A DNA stretch of 32,522 bases from an uncultured Prevotella sp. (lineage in GTDB: Bacteria; Bacteroidota; Bacteroidia; Bacteroidales; Bacteroidaceae): contig UQJC01000021.1 of the NCBI GenBank assembly GCA_900541335.1, forward strand, positions 1-32,522. Direction: 5' to 3'. The notes beneath the pieces were generated by a model. It was given only the letters and a program-made list of their open reading frames with translations, did no database searches and was not told where the DNA came from. Position numbers and translations under genes: made by a program. Below are positions 16,080 to 24,586 of the stretch, in pieces; the first letter of the stretch is position 1; each line of letters starts with the position of its first letter.

Positions 16080-16919
16080 ATGACCCTTGAATTTTTAATT
16101 TGTACGATCGATGACGGAATGCAGTCGTTGCCTTCCATGCTTCTTCCCCCTCAGGAAGGAGTGCAATACTTGATCAGTTGGCAACACAGCCTCGAAGCAG
16201 GAAGAAAAGGGGAGGGAAGTGGCGATGCCAACCGATGGAGTGTGCCTGAATCCTTGCTACAACGGCCAGACGTGCGTGTGGTGGAGTTGGAAGGCCGTGG
16301 ACTTTCGCGTAACCGCAATCACGCATTGCGTCATGCCCAAGGCGATTGGCTGATTCTTGCAGACGATGATTGTACGTACACTGTCGAAGGCATAGCGCGT
16401 CTTCGTTCGGTCATTGCAGCTCATCCCGATGCCGCAATCTTACAATTGCAAGGACACGATGCCTTGGGGAATCCGTTGCGGGCATACCCTTCTTTCCCTT
16501 ATGAGTATCGTCAACGCCCCAGGTTCAGTTACGTTTGTTCTTGGGAGTTGGTGTTGCGCCGTACGGCCAACCTTCCTTGGTTTGATGAGCGTTTTGGTAT
16601 CGGAGCTTACTTAGGTTGTGGCGAAGAAGAGGTCTTCGTACATGAATGTTCGCAACGTGGTGAGGCTGTTTACTACGAGCCCGTTCCCTGGGTTACGACC
16701 GATGCGGCAACGACAGGCACACGTTTTGACGAATCGCGTGCTGTACAACGTGCGAAAGGTGGTGTGCTCGCTGTCATGCACGGAGCCGTCGGGGCTGTTT
16801 TGCGTTGTACCAAGTTCGCCTTCACCTACTCGGGGGCATCCTGGCTGAAGCGTTGGCGCATCTTGTTTGAAATGTATAAAGGCATCGTTCATGTTTACAC
16901 TCATCATCCCATACCATAA
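16080..16919 (+). CDS. GT-A glycosyltransferase 2, paralogue of glycosyltransferase 1
   Basis: From ATG 16080 the protein has 279 aa; a start 33 bases upstream adds only a serine/proline-rich tail. It shares the order of motifs with the previous gene: MTLEFLICTIDDG, LLPPQEGVQYLISWQ (21-35), GRGLSRNRNHAL (72-83), metal-binding DDD (95-97) and WFDERFGIG...CGEEE (180-184). An insert at about 38-58 (rich in G, E, K) is not in glycosyltransferase 1. The two genes look like an old tandem duplication. The role is probably transfer of a sugar in surface glycan assembly; substrate unknown. Its last 29 bases overlap glycosyltransferase 3, indicating translational coupling. Confidence 0.8.
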   Translation: MTLEFLICTIDDGMQSLPSMLLPPQEGVQYLISWQHSLEAGRKGEGSGDANRWSVPESLLQRPDVRVVELEGRGLSRNRNHALRHAQGDWLILADDDCTYTVEGIARLRSVIAAHPDAAILQLQGHDALGNPLRAYPSFPYEYRQRPRFSYVCSWELVLRRTANLPWFDERFGIGAYLGCGEEEVFVHECSQRGEAVYYEPVPWVTTDAATTGTRFDESRAVQRAKGGVLAVMHGAVGAVLRCTKFAFTYSGASWLKRWRILFEMYKGIVHVYTHHPIP

Positions 16920-17868
16920 TCGCGCATCGTATTTACCGCGCTTGCTCGACTCAATCGAACGTTGTACTATTTGTCCAACCCAGATTATTTTAGTTGACAA
17001 TGCCAGTACGGATGATTCTGCGGCTTGTTGTCAATCCTTTGCGCAGCGTCATCCCGAACTTCCGATTGTACTTGTCAGTGAATCCCGCCGTGGAGCAAGC
17101 TTTGCACGCAATGCAGGTTTGGCGAAAGTAACCACTGAGTGGGTTTACTTTTTTGATTCCGATGATGAACTTAGTCCCGATTACTTTAGCGAAGTGCAAA
17201 ACTTCCTTCGTGTTCATCCTGATTTAGACTTAGTGGCTTCAGCTACTACGATGGTATTCGCCGATGGTACCGAGGTAGCTCGCAAAGTGATGAGAACAGC
17301 TTTGCCTGCAGACCAAATACTTTCTTCACAGCTTGCTACGCAAGGTATGTTCCTGCGTACAGCTTTCCTGCGTGAAGTGGGAGGTTGGAACGAATCCCTT
17401 CGCTTGTGGGACGATTGGGAACTGGCTTTCCGCTTGTTACATCGCGGTGCGCGTACAGCTTGGTTACCGGGTCGTGCTTGGCATCGCATTTACCAGCATG
17501 GTGACAGTATTACTGGAACAGATTTTACCTCGCGTCACGAACAAATACTTCGTGCTCTCGCTGCAGTTAGCCAGTCTTTCACCTCAGCCGATACTTCGCT
17601 CGCATTGGCATTGTCTTTCCGTCAAGTCTTGATAGCCGGTAAACTTTACCACGAAGGAAGCCACGCTTTGTCTAAGTTTTATTACCATCAGGCTCTCAAT
17701 GGACAAGCGCATGCTGAATCTTCTTCAGTCACACCGACAGCTTCTCTGTCTGGCTGGCATCCTTCCTTCCTTGCATCCCTCTTGCTTCGATGTTTGTATC
17801 GATATACCTGTTGGGGAGGAAGAGGTGGTTGGTATTTGGCAATCCGTTTGACTCACTGGTTAGCTTGA
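16891..17868 (+). CDS. GT2-family glycosyltransferase 3
   Basis: The start is ATG 16891 (325 aa), where the fold begins directly with MFTLIIPYHNRASYLPRLLD; a TTG 24 bases earlier is less likely. The family 2 hallmarks are the nucleotide-binding ILVDNASTDDSA (33-44), RRGASFARNAGL (67-77) and the DXD-type DSDD (89-92) in VYFFDSDDELSPDY, followed by WDDWELAFRLLHRG, the usual catalytic ED-like loop. It is an inverting enzyme of the cytosolic membrane face by family rule, with no transmembrane segments seen. It is the last gene of the glycan cluster and ends about 35 bases before a strong terminator. Confidence 0.9.
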   Translation: MFTLIIPYHNRASYLPRLLDSIERCTICPTQIILVDNASTDDSAACCQSFAQRHPELPIVLVSESRRGASFARNAGLAKVTTEWVYFFDSDDELSPDYFSEVQNFLRVHPDLDLVASATTMVFADGTEVARKVMRTALPADQILSSQLATQGMFLRTAFLREVGGWNESLRLWDDWELAFRLLHRGARTAWLPGRAWHRIYQHGDSITGTDFTSRHEQILRALAAVSQSFTSADTSLALALSFRQVLIAGKLYHEGSHALSKFYYHQALNGQAHAESSSVTPTASLSGWHPSFLASLLLRCLYRYTCWGGRGGWYLAIRLTHWLA

Positions 17869-17903
17869 TTTTTCGCTCGTGTAGCTTTATCCCAAGATTA
17901 CAC

Positions 17904-17948
17904 AATCCCCCCGTTGCAAACATTGAATGTGTTTGCAACGGGGGGATT
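17904..17948. terminator. Bidirectional terminator between glycosyltransferase 3 and gdhA
   Basis: A perfect 19-bp stem (17904-17922 with 17930-17948; core AATCCCCCCGTTGCAAACA) closes a 7-base loop TTGAATG. It lies between convergent genes. The downstream T-run is broken on both strands (TTTCTATTT on plus), but the stem is unusually stable. A smaller stem GTTCCTT/AAGGAAC lies at 18015-18034, nearer the gdhA stop. Confidence 0.75.
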
Positions 17949-18059
17949 TCTATTTGCGAAAAAATCTGCAAGCCATGCTGAGTGAACAGACATTGCTTGC
18001 AGATTAAATGCAATGTTCCTTTATGGCAAGGAACTTATAGTAACAAACTATGAGAACTC

Positions 18060-19397
18060 TTAGATGAGACCCTGTGCCATCATGGCGTGAGCCACCTTCA
18101 TGAAGCCCGCAACGTTCGCACCGCGTACGAAGTTAATCGTTCCGTCTTCCTGACGACCGTAGCGAACGCACTGATCATGTACGGCAGACATGATATGATG
18201 CAAGCGTTTATCCACTTCCTCAGCTGTCCAAGAGATGTGCATGGCATTCTGCGTCATTTCCAAACCAGAAGTAGCCACACCACCAGAGTTTACAGCCTTA
18301 CCCGGAGCGAAGGGCATCTTGTGTTCGATGAAGAAATCAACAGCTTCAGCCGTGCAACCCATGTTGCTGACCTCTGCTACAAGTTTCACACCATTCTTGT
18401 GGAGCATTTCTGCATCCTTCAAGTTCAGCTCATTTTGTGTTGCGCAGGGGAGTGCAATGTCAACCGGCTGTTCCCAAGGTTTCTTTCCAGCGAAGAAGGT
18501 AGCTTCCGGATAACGCTCAGCGTAAGGAGCCACAATGTCGTTGCCAGAGAGACGGAGCTCGAGCATATAGTCAATCTTCTCACCGCTTACACCCGTCGGG
18601 TCATATACATAACCATCAGGACCGCTTAAGGTCACGACCTTAGCTCCCATTTCAGTAGCTTTCTTCACAGCACCCCAAGCCACGTTACCGAAGCCAGAGA
18701 TAGCTACAGTCTTGCCCTTGATGTCCATATCGTAATCAGCCAACATTTGCTTTACGAAATAGAGTGCACCAAAGCCTGTTGCTTCCGGACGAAGGATAGA
18801 ACCGCCGAATTCCAAGCCCTTACCCGTGAAGGTACCTGTGTGTTCTTGCTTCAACTTCTTGTACATACCGTACATATAGCCCACTTCGCGACCGCCCACG
18901 CCAATATCACCAGCGGGAACGTCCTGATCGGGACCTACGTTGCGCCAAAGTTCAAGCATAAATGACTGACAGAAGCGCATGATTTCGTTATCACTGCGGC
19001 CACGGGGAGAGAAGTCAGCCCCCCCCTTAGCACCACCCATCGGAAGGGTAGTCAACGCATTTTTGAAAGTCTGCTCAAAGCCGAGGAACTTCAAGATGCT
19101 GAGGTTTACAGAGGGATGGAAGCGTACGCCGCCTTTGTATGGACCGATAGCATTGTTAAACTGTACGCGGTAACCCAAGTTTACGTGTACTTCACCCTGA
19201 TCATCCATCCAAGGTACACGGAAAGTGATGATGCGGTCGGGTTCTACCAAACGTTCAATCAACTTTGCTTTTTCAAATTCAGGATGTTCATTGTAAATAT
19301 CTTCGATAGAGAGCAATACCTCGCGTACGGCCTGGAGATATTCAGCTTCACCTGGGTGTTTGGCTTCAAGAGCCTGCATAATGAGTTCGGTCTTCAT
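18060..19397 (-). CDS. gdhA: NADP-type glutamate dehydrogenase
   Basis: It catalyses reductive amination of 2-oxoglutarate with ammonia to glutamate, and the reverse, in the cytosol. The 445-aa length is that of the small hexameric class. Conserved blocks are GPYKGGVRFHPSVN (85-98), PMGGAKGGADFSPRGRS (119-135, catalytic lysine K124) and VPAGDIGVGGREVGYM (160-175, catalytic D164). A Rossmann motif, GFGNVAWGAVKKATEMGAKVV, lies in the second domain. NADP preference is inferred from overall similarity to bacterial GdhA and is not proven. The gene stands alone on the minus strand with a candidate promoter. Its neighbour, serine dehydratase, releases the ammonia that GdhA can assimilate. Confidence 0.97.
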   Translation of the reverse strand: MKTELIMQALEAKHPGEAEYLQAVREVLLSIEDIYNEHPEFEKAKLIERLVEPDRIITFRVPWMDDQGEVHVNLGYRVQFNNAIGPYKGGVRFHPSVNLSILKFLGFEQTFKNALTTLPMGGAKGGADFSPRGRSDNEIMRFCQSFMLELWRNVGPDQDVPAGDIGVGGREVGYMYGMYKKLKQEHTGTFTGKGLEFGGSILRPEATGFGALYFVKQMLADYDMDIKGKTVAISGFGNVAWGAVKKATEMGAKVVTLSGPDGYVYDPTGVSGEKIDYMLELRLSGNDIVAPYAERYPEATFFAGKKPWEQPVDIALPCATQNELNLKDAEMLHKNGVKLVAEVSNMGCTAEAVDFFIEHKMPFAPGKAVNSGGVATSGLEMTQNAMHISWTAEEVDKRLHHIMSAVHDQCVRYGRQEDGTINFVRGANVAGFMKVAHAMMAQGLI

Positions 19398-19460
19398 GTT
19401 ATGCGTAATATTTTAGGTTGTTAGATAGGTAGTCTGCTCAGTAGAGTAGCAGAAACAACA

Positions 19461-19468
19461 CAAAAGTA
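19461..19468 (-). promoter_or_regulatory. Candidate -7 element for gdhA
   Basis: Read on the minus strand this is TACTTTTG, a full match to TAnnTTTG and the same octamer as in the tRNA-Arg promoter of this window. It would start transcription about 55 bases before the ATG. The -33 TTTG is not found at the normal spacing. Confidence 0.45.
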
Positions 19469-19614
19469 GCGGCTTGTAGCGGATGACGAGGTTTTTTAGT
19501 TTGAATGAATCTTAAAACCTGTCGCAGGACATAGGTTTAATCGAAAGTCATCGTTTAGCTGGGTCCGTTTAGCTCTTCTGCTTCGGTTAGTAACTACCCG
19601 TTCATGTTATAAAG

Positions 19615-19659
19615 TAGCCTGACTGCACCTCAACCATGGGTTTAAGTGCAATCAGGCTA
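19615..19659 (-). terminator. Terminator after serine dehydratase
   Basis: A 14-bp stem with one mismatch (19615-19628 with 19646-19659; TAGCCTGA...TCAGGCTA) lies 13 bases past the serine dehydratase stop codon. On the minus strand it is followed by CTTTATAA, a short T-run only. Confidence 0.6.
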
Positions 19660-19672
19660 TGTCGTTCAAGTG

Positions 19673-20872
19673 TTAGTTGTGATACTCTTTTGCGAGACCG
19701 CCTTCTGACGTTTCGCGATAGAGTGAAGGTAAGTCATGCCCCGTCTGTTTCATGACTGTAACAGCCTTGTCATACGGAATGCGGTGTACACCATCTGCAA
19801 AGGTAGCATAGACATTGGCGTCAAGCGCGCGTGCCGCAGCGTGGGCATTGCGTTCGATACAAGGAATCTGTACCAAACCGCAAATGGGGTCACAAGTCAT
19901 ACCCAAATGGTGTTCCAACCCCATCTCGGCTGCATATTCAATCGTAGCCAGTGAACCGCCAAAGATGTAGTTAGCTGCTGCCGCCGCCATGGCACAAGCC
20001 ACACCGACCTCTGCCTGGCAACCAGCCTCCGCACCCGAGATGGAAGCGCGACTTTTGGCAATATTACCAATCAAACCAGCTGTAGCCAAGGCGTGCAGAA
20101 TGCGGCGCAAAGGGAATTTGCGCGTCTTCTGAATGTGGTAAAGCACAGATGGAACCACACCACAGGCTCCACAGGTCGGTGCAGTCACAATCGTTCCGCC
20201 CGAAGCATTCTCCTCGCTGACCGCAAGAGCATACGAGAACACCAAACCACGTGATTGCAAGTTGGCACCATAGCCCATGGCGCGAATATAGTAGTCAGGT
20301 GCCTTACGACGAAGGTTCAGCACGCCAGGCAACACGCCTTCATGTTCGATGCCACGTTCAACCGCTGCGCTCATTACCTTCCACACCTCTTCAAGGTATT
20401 CCCAAATTTCAGGACCCTCACAGTCTTCTACGTATTCCCAGTACGACTTTCCTCGGCTTTCACACCATTTCTTAATGTCTTCCAAGTGATCGAGCGGATA
20501 GACTTCTGGCGTTTCTGTTTGCTTCTTACCTTCTTCCACGAGGGCACCTCCGCCCACACTGTAGACAGTCCAAGCTTCCGTGTAACTACCTCTTTCGGTG
20601 TGTACCTCAAACATCATACCGTTCGGGTGGAAAGGCAAAATCGTTTCGGGTTTCCATACGATTTCAGTTCGTTCCTTGCCCAGTACCTGGTAGATAGCCC
20701 AGTCCGTCAAGTGACCTTCGCCCGTAGCGGCGAGACTGCCATAGAGCGTCACCCGGAAGGCATGCGCTTCGGGATGACGTTTAAGGTATCGTTCAGCCGC
20801 CAGTCGGGGACCCATCGTGTGACTGGAAGAAGGGCCTTGACCAATGCGGAATAATTCTTTTAGTGATTTCAT
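19673..20872 (-). CDS. sdaA: L-serine ammonia-lyase (dehydratase), iron-sulfur type, single chain
   Basis: It converts L-serine to pyruvate and ammonia using a [4Fe-4S] cluster, in the cytosol. I place the start at the ATG at 20872, giving 399 aa that begin MKSLKELFRIGQGPSSSHTMGP, the beta-domain signature; the upstream extension of 15 residues has no family match. The alpha domain follows from about 165. Cluster ligands by spacing to the Legionella enzyme (343, 385, 396) are C285, C327 and C338, with matching intervals of 42 and 11. APTCGACGVVPSVL (231-244) is also conserved. It is somewhat shorter than E. coli SdaA (about 454 aa). The upstream region (20873-21125) shows only an ACAGG-TCGT-CCTGT hairpin (21075-21088) and no clear promoter. 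Confidence 0.95.
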   Translation of the reverse strand: MKSLKELFRIGQGPSSSHTMGPRLAAERYLKRHPEAHAFRVTLYGSLAATGEGHLTDWAIYQVLGKERTEIVWKPETILPFHPNGMMFEVHTERGSYTEAWTVYSVGGGALVEEGKKQTETPEVYPLDHLEDIKKWCESRGKSYWEYVEDCEGPEIWEYLEEVWKVMSAAVERGIEHEGVLPGVLNLRRKAPDYYIRAMGYGANLQSRGLVFSYALAVSEENASGGTIVTAPTCGACGVVPSVLYHIQKTRKFPLRRILHALATAGLIGNIAKSRASISGAEAGCQAEVGVACAMAAAAANYIFGGSLATIEYAAEMGLEHHLGMTCDPICGLVQIPCIERNAHAAARALDANVYATFADGVHRIPYDKAVTVMKQTGHDLPSLYRETSEGGLAKEYHN

Positions 20873-21125
20873 TATCTGAGAGAGATTAGAGGCAACGGCT
20901 GAAACTACGAGCTGCAAAGAAAAGTGTCCGTATCACAGCTTCCGCTTTGAATCGAAACTGCCCACATCTCCTTTTTTCATGCGTCAGCAATTCCTTCATC
21001 GCCTTGCCTTAAGATTATATAGGAGTATAGAAAATATGCTTTGTGTGTCAGAGTAGGGGACAAGCCAATGGGGAACAGGTCGTCCTGTCAATCCCGCTGT
21101 TTGCTGTCCGTTAGGTGTTTTACCC

Positions 21126-23111
21126 TTATTCCTTAATGAAGCCTCTACGGTAAGCCACGAGCAAGCGTTCGAGGTCTGCAATCTGTTCGCGCAACTCCAC
21201 ACCCTTGTCCGTGTCGTTAACCATGGCTCGATGGCCCATCATTTCCACGATTTGCGTTGTCGATTGAATGTCCGTACCATTGAGAATAGCCTCGTCTGTC
21301 GAAGTAAAGGGAGCATGTTGCACCAGTTGGAATCCGCGTGAGTGATACACCAGCGTATAGCCTGCAATACCCGTTGTGTCGTGGTACGCCTTGGCAAAAC
21401 CGCCATCGATGACCATTAGTTTACCGTTTGCCTTAATCGGATTTTCTCCCGAGGCAGCCCTCACAGGCACGTGGCCATTGATGATGTGGCGGTGTTTCCC
21501 CTTCACGTTAAAGGCATCCATGATCACATCACAGATTTCCTCGTTGTCGCGCAGGCGGTAGTAACATCCCTTCGCCTCTTTGTGCGTAGCTTTATCCTCG
21601 ATGAAGTAACGCTCAAACGTAGCCATCTTCGATTTGTCAAAGAGCGGAGAGTCCGGTCCGCACCACAGATACCAAAAATAGTCGCGGGCTCGTTTCCGAT
21701 CCATAGCGTCCGCCTCTTCGTCGTAAGCCAGTCTGACTACTTCCTCAATGCGGTCCAGCAAATCCTTTCCCGCAACCTTTTGTCCTTCCACGCAAACCTC
21801 TTTCAGGCTTCCCTCTTCCGTCATCGGCACCGAAGCATGGAAGAGGAGGTTCGAATTATAGATACCATAGAGCGATCCATGTATCAATAATTCCTGAACG
21901 TGCGCTTGCAGGCGGTCTGAAATAAGGAACGAATGGCGCAAGCGTTCCATCAAGTCCTTTTCTTCAGCTGTCAGTTCGTATGGAGCATTCGTATCCAGCG
22001 TGGGGAAGTAGGCTTCCTTTAGCGGGTATTCCGTACCCTCGATCGAGCAAACTCCGCGTTCCTTGTCAATACCTTCTAACAAGGCGCGGTTGCCCATCCC
22101 CCATTCCGGATGCGCAGCATACAGTTGGCCTTCCAACTTAAACTGGATAATCGCAATCGCCTTATGCATCTGTGCAATCAAGCGACACGTCTTTTCGTTC
22201 GGTTTCCGGTTCGGGTCTTCAATCTTCGGGTAGAAAAGCGTGCAGGGATCGTCGCCATACGTCTCCATGGCAAAGGTAGCGAGCGGCACCATGTTGATGC
22301 CATAGCCTTCCTCCAGCGTTTGCGTATTCGCATAGCGGAAAGAGAGTCTCAATACGCTCGCAATACAAGCCTCATTGCCCGCAGCAGCTCCCATCCACAG
22401 GATATCGTGGTTGCCCCACTGAATGTCCCAATGGTGATAGTTCGTCAGCGTGTCCAAGATAATGTGTGCGCCAGGGCCACGGTCGAAAATGTCGCCCAAA
22501 ATGTGCAGTTGGTCAATAGCCAGTCGCTGAATGAGTTCACAGATAGCCTCGATAAAGCCAGCCGCGCGTCCCGTACCAATAATAGTTTGGATAATGACAC
22601 CCACGTAAGCCTGTTTGTTACGGTCGTCCGAATTCTCGTGCAAGAGTTCTTCGATGATGTAAGCAAATTCAGGGGGCAGGCTCTTTCTCACTTTTGAGCG
22701 CGTATACTTCGAAGACACATTGCGGCATACGGCAATCAGCTGATTGAGCGTCGTCTGGTAGTAGTCTGCCAGATTCGTATCGTTTTGCTTCACCAGCTCC
22801 AGCTTCTGTTTCGGATAGTAAATCAGCGTGCAAAGGTCGCGTATCTCCTTGCCACGTAGCGTGTTGCCAAAGAGTTCCTTTACCTTGCGCTTGATATTAC
22901 CCGAAGCGTTGCGCAACACGTGTTGAAACGCTTCATTCTCCCCGTGCAAGTCAGCCAGGAAGTGCTCCGTAGGCTTAGGTAAGTGCAGAATCGCTTCGAG
23001 GTTAATAATCTCCGTGGTAACTTGAGATATGGTAGGAAAATCGCGGGCCAGCAATTTGAGATAACGCAAATCAGCCTGAATGCTGCGATTTGAAATGGTT
23101 GTCTTAGGCAT
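21126..23111 (-). CDS. fbp: Class III fructose-1,6-bisphosphatase
   Basis: It dephosphorylates fructose-1,6-bisphosphate to fructose-6-phosphate, the key gluconeogenic step, in the cytosol. This large (661 aa) class is the Firmicutes/Bacteroidetes type, unrelated to E. coli Fbp. Metallophosphatase motifs are spread along the chain: FLADLHGENEAF (about 51-62), ILGDIFDRGPGAH (about 199-211), QWGNHDILWMGAA (about 231-243), and near the end INGHVPVRAASGENP followed by MVIDGGFAKAYH. The D, H and N ligands of these motifs are all present. The start is the ATG 15 codons before the conserved helix. The 267-base gap to NAD kinase holds a GGAAAC-ATTC-GTTTCC hairpin (23292-23307) and no gene. Confidence 0.96.
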   Translation of the reverse strand: MPKTTISNRSIQADLRYLKLLARDFPTISQVTTEIINLEAILHLPKPTEHFLADLHGENEAFQHVLRNASGNIKRKVKELFGNTLRGKEIRDLCTLIYYPKQKLELVKQNDTNLADYYQTTLNQLIAVCRNVSSKYTRSKVRKSLPPEFAYIIEELLHENSDDRNKQAYVGVIIQTIIGTGRAAGFIEAICELIQRLAIDQLHILGDIFDRGPGAHIILDTLTNYHHWDIQWGNHDILWMGAAAGNEACIASVLRLSFRYANTQTLEEGYGINMVPLATFAMETYGDDPCTLFYPKIEDPNRKPNEKTCRLIAQMHKAIAIIQFKLEGQLYAAHPEWGMGNRALLEGIDKERGVCSIEGTEYPLKEAYFPTLDTNAPYELTAEEKDLMERLRHSFLISDRLQAHVQELLIHGSLYGIYNSNLLFHASVPMTEEGSLKEVCVEGQKVAGKDLLDRIEEVVRLAYDEEADAMDRKRARDYFWYLWCGPDSPLFDKSKMATFERYFIEDKATHKEAKGCYYRLRDNEEICDVIMDAFNVKGKHRHIINGHVPVRAASGENPIKANGKLMVIDGGFAKAYHDTTGIAGYTLVYHSRGFQLVQHAPFTSTDEAILNGTDIQSTTQIVEMMGHRAMVNDTDKGVELREQIADLERLLVAYRRGFIKE

Positions 23112-23378
23112 AAGTGTATCGGGTATAAGTTATTTCTTCATTGAGCGGAGCGTAACGCATGCGCGTCAGCAAAGGTCTGTTCCCTTTGGAATCAGCTCAT
23201 TCGGACGGGAGCAATTCGTTCCTTGGGGGTATAGTTGGTTGCGTGCGAAGAGGCTATCCGTCTTCCATCTGTTGTGAGTGGATAAAAGACCGGAAACATT
23301 CGTTTCCAATAAGCCGTGCAGATTGGTTTGCTGTCAGCCCCACGCCTTCATGGTTTCGGAAGCCTCACTGTGTGCTGA

Positions 23379-24269
23379 TCAATTCCGTTGGTCCGCCCCC
23401 CACATCATCTTGTCGCGCAAGGTCTCGAAGAAATGTTTATGGTTAATCTTAATCACTTTAATCGTATGAGGTGCCCGGCGTACCGAAATCACCGTGGTGT
23501 CGGGAAGCGATTCACTTTTTCCGTCACTTGATAGCAGAAAATTGTGGCTACGACTCTTCACTTCCAGTCTGATTTCCACGTCGTCACGAATAACGACCGG
23601 TCTCACCGATAAGCTGTGTGGTGCAATGGGTGACAGACAGAACGTGCCCGACTGGGGAACCAAGATTGGTCCGCCCACACTGAGCGAATAGCCCGTAGAA
23701 CCTGTCGGAGTCGAAATGATGAGGCCATCTGCCAGGTAGTTGGTCAAGTAATGATCGTTGACGAAGGTCTTAATCTCAATGAGGGAAGAGTTATCGTGTT
23801 TCAGCACCACCACCTCATTGAGTGCATAGGGATAAAATGCTGAGAGCACTCCGTCTTTTTCAACAGCCAAGGCCTTTCGTTCCTCTACGATGTAATCGCC
23901 CGCATAGAGAGCTTCGAGCGAAGAGTCAATACAGTCGGGTGACACGTCGGCCAGGAAGCCCAAGCGACCCGTGTTGATACCCAAAATGGGAATACCTAAT
24001 GTTCCCACCTTCGCAGCCGTTCCCAAGAAGGTTCCGTCGCCACCAATCGAGATGGCCAAGTCTGCCCGTTCCTGATTGCAGGTACAAAATCGCCCGCAGG
24101 AACTCAAGTCCACCCCCAGTTCTCGTTGGATAAAGTCGCCAAATTCCTCTTCTACACAGATTTGCACCTCCATCGCCTGAAGTTTACGGATGATAGCGGC
24201 CACATATTGATTCTTTTTTGTTTGGTAGACATTGCCAAACAGTGCGAAGCGAGGGCGATTTGAATTCAT
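23379..24269 (-). CDS. nadK: NAD kinase
   Basis: It phosphorylates NAD to NADP using ATP or polyphosphate and sets the NADP pool in the cytosol. The 296-aa length fits. The diagnostic GGDGT motif is at 76-80 (ISIGGDGTFLGTA), followed by NTGRLGFLAD (99-108), and the second domain has the NAD-binding TPTGSTGYSLSVGGPI run and the C-terminal LSSDGK. The gene is divergent from pdxJ across a 317-base region, an arrangement I recall from other Bacteroidetes. Whether FBPase is cotranscribed with it on the minus strand is uncertain because of the gap between them. Confidence 0.96.
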   Translation of the reverse strand: MNSNRPRFALFGNVYQTKKNQYVAAIIRKLQAMEVQICVEEEFGDFIQRELGVDLSSCGRFCTCNQERADLAISIGGDGTFLGTAAKVGTLGIPILGINTGRLGFLADVSPDCIDSSLEALYAGDYIVEERKALAVEKDGVLSAFYPYALNEVVVLKHDNSSLIEIKTFVNDHYLTNYLADGLIISTPTGSTGYSLSVGGPILVPQSGTFCLSPIAPHSLSVRPVVIRDDVEIRLEVKSRSHNFLLSSDGKSESLPDTTVISVRRAPHTIKVIKINHKHFFETLRDKMMWGADQRN

Positions 24270-24586
24270 GACGAGAAAGAAATGATTAAAAGTGAGGGTT
24301 TTTAGTCGTTTTAGTCGGGTCTAGTGTGGGTAATCTTACTAAAAAGGCGTAATTTTGCATCCATACAAGAGAGTGAATGAAAAAATATTTCAACATTCTT
24401 CCCCAAGATAGAAAAAACTCGTCTCGTTTGGGTTCGAATAGTTATTTAGGGAGTGTTCAGACAACCTTCCAGTCTTTCTTTTCATTCTTCTATTTTCTCT
24501 TGACTTTCTTATTTAGCGCAAGGAGAGCTTCTCTCCTGCGGACTACGCAAAAGTACTGCTTTCGTAGGAAATAATACTTGAAGATT
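24270..24586 (+). promoter_or_regulatory. nadK-pdxJ divergent region with candidate pdxJ promoter and long leader
   Basis: TAATTTTG at 24350-24357 matches the -7 consensus on the plus strand; no -33 TTTG is seen at 19-21 bases. It would give pdxJ a leader of about 220 bases. The leader is T-rich, unlike the neighbouring genes, and ends with two hairpins: AAGGAGAG/CTCTCCT around 24520-24537, and CTACG...CGTAG around 24543-24567. An ATG at 24377 opens a 65-codon frame with a hydrophobic centre (FFSFFYFLLTFLF); it has no recognisable family and may be chance. No nadK promoter is evident. Confidence 0.4.

Noticed and set aside
20996..21202. 68-codon minus-strand frame at the FBPase end
   Set aside because: It overlaps the FBPase C-terminus out of frame and has no family match.
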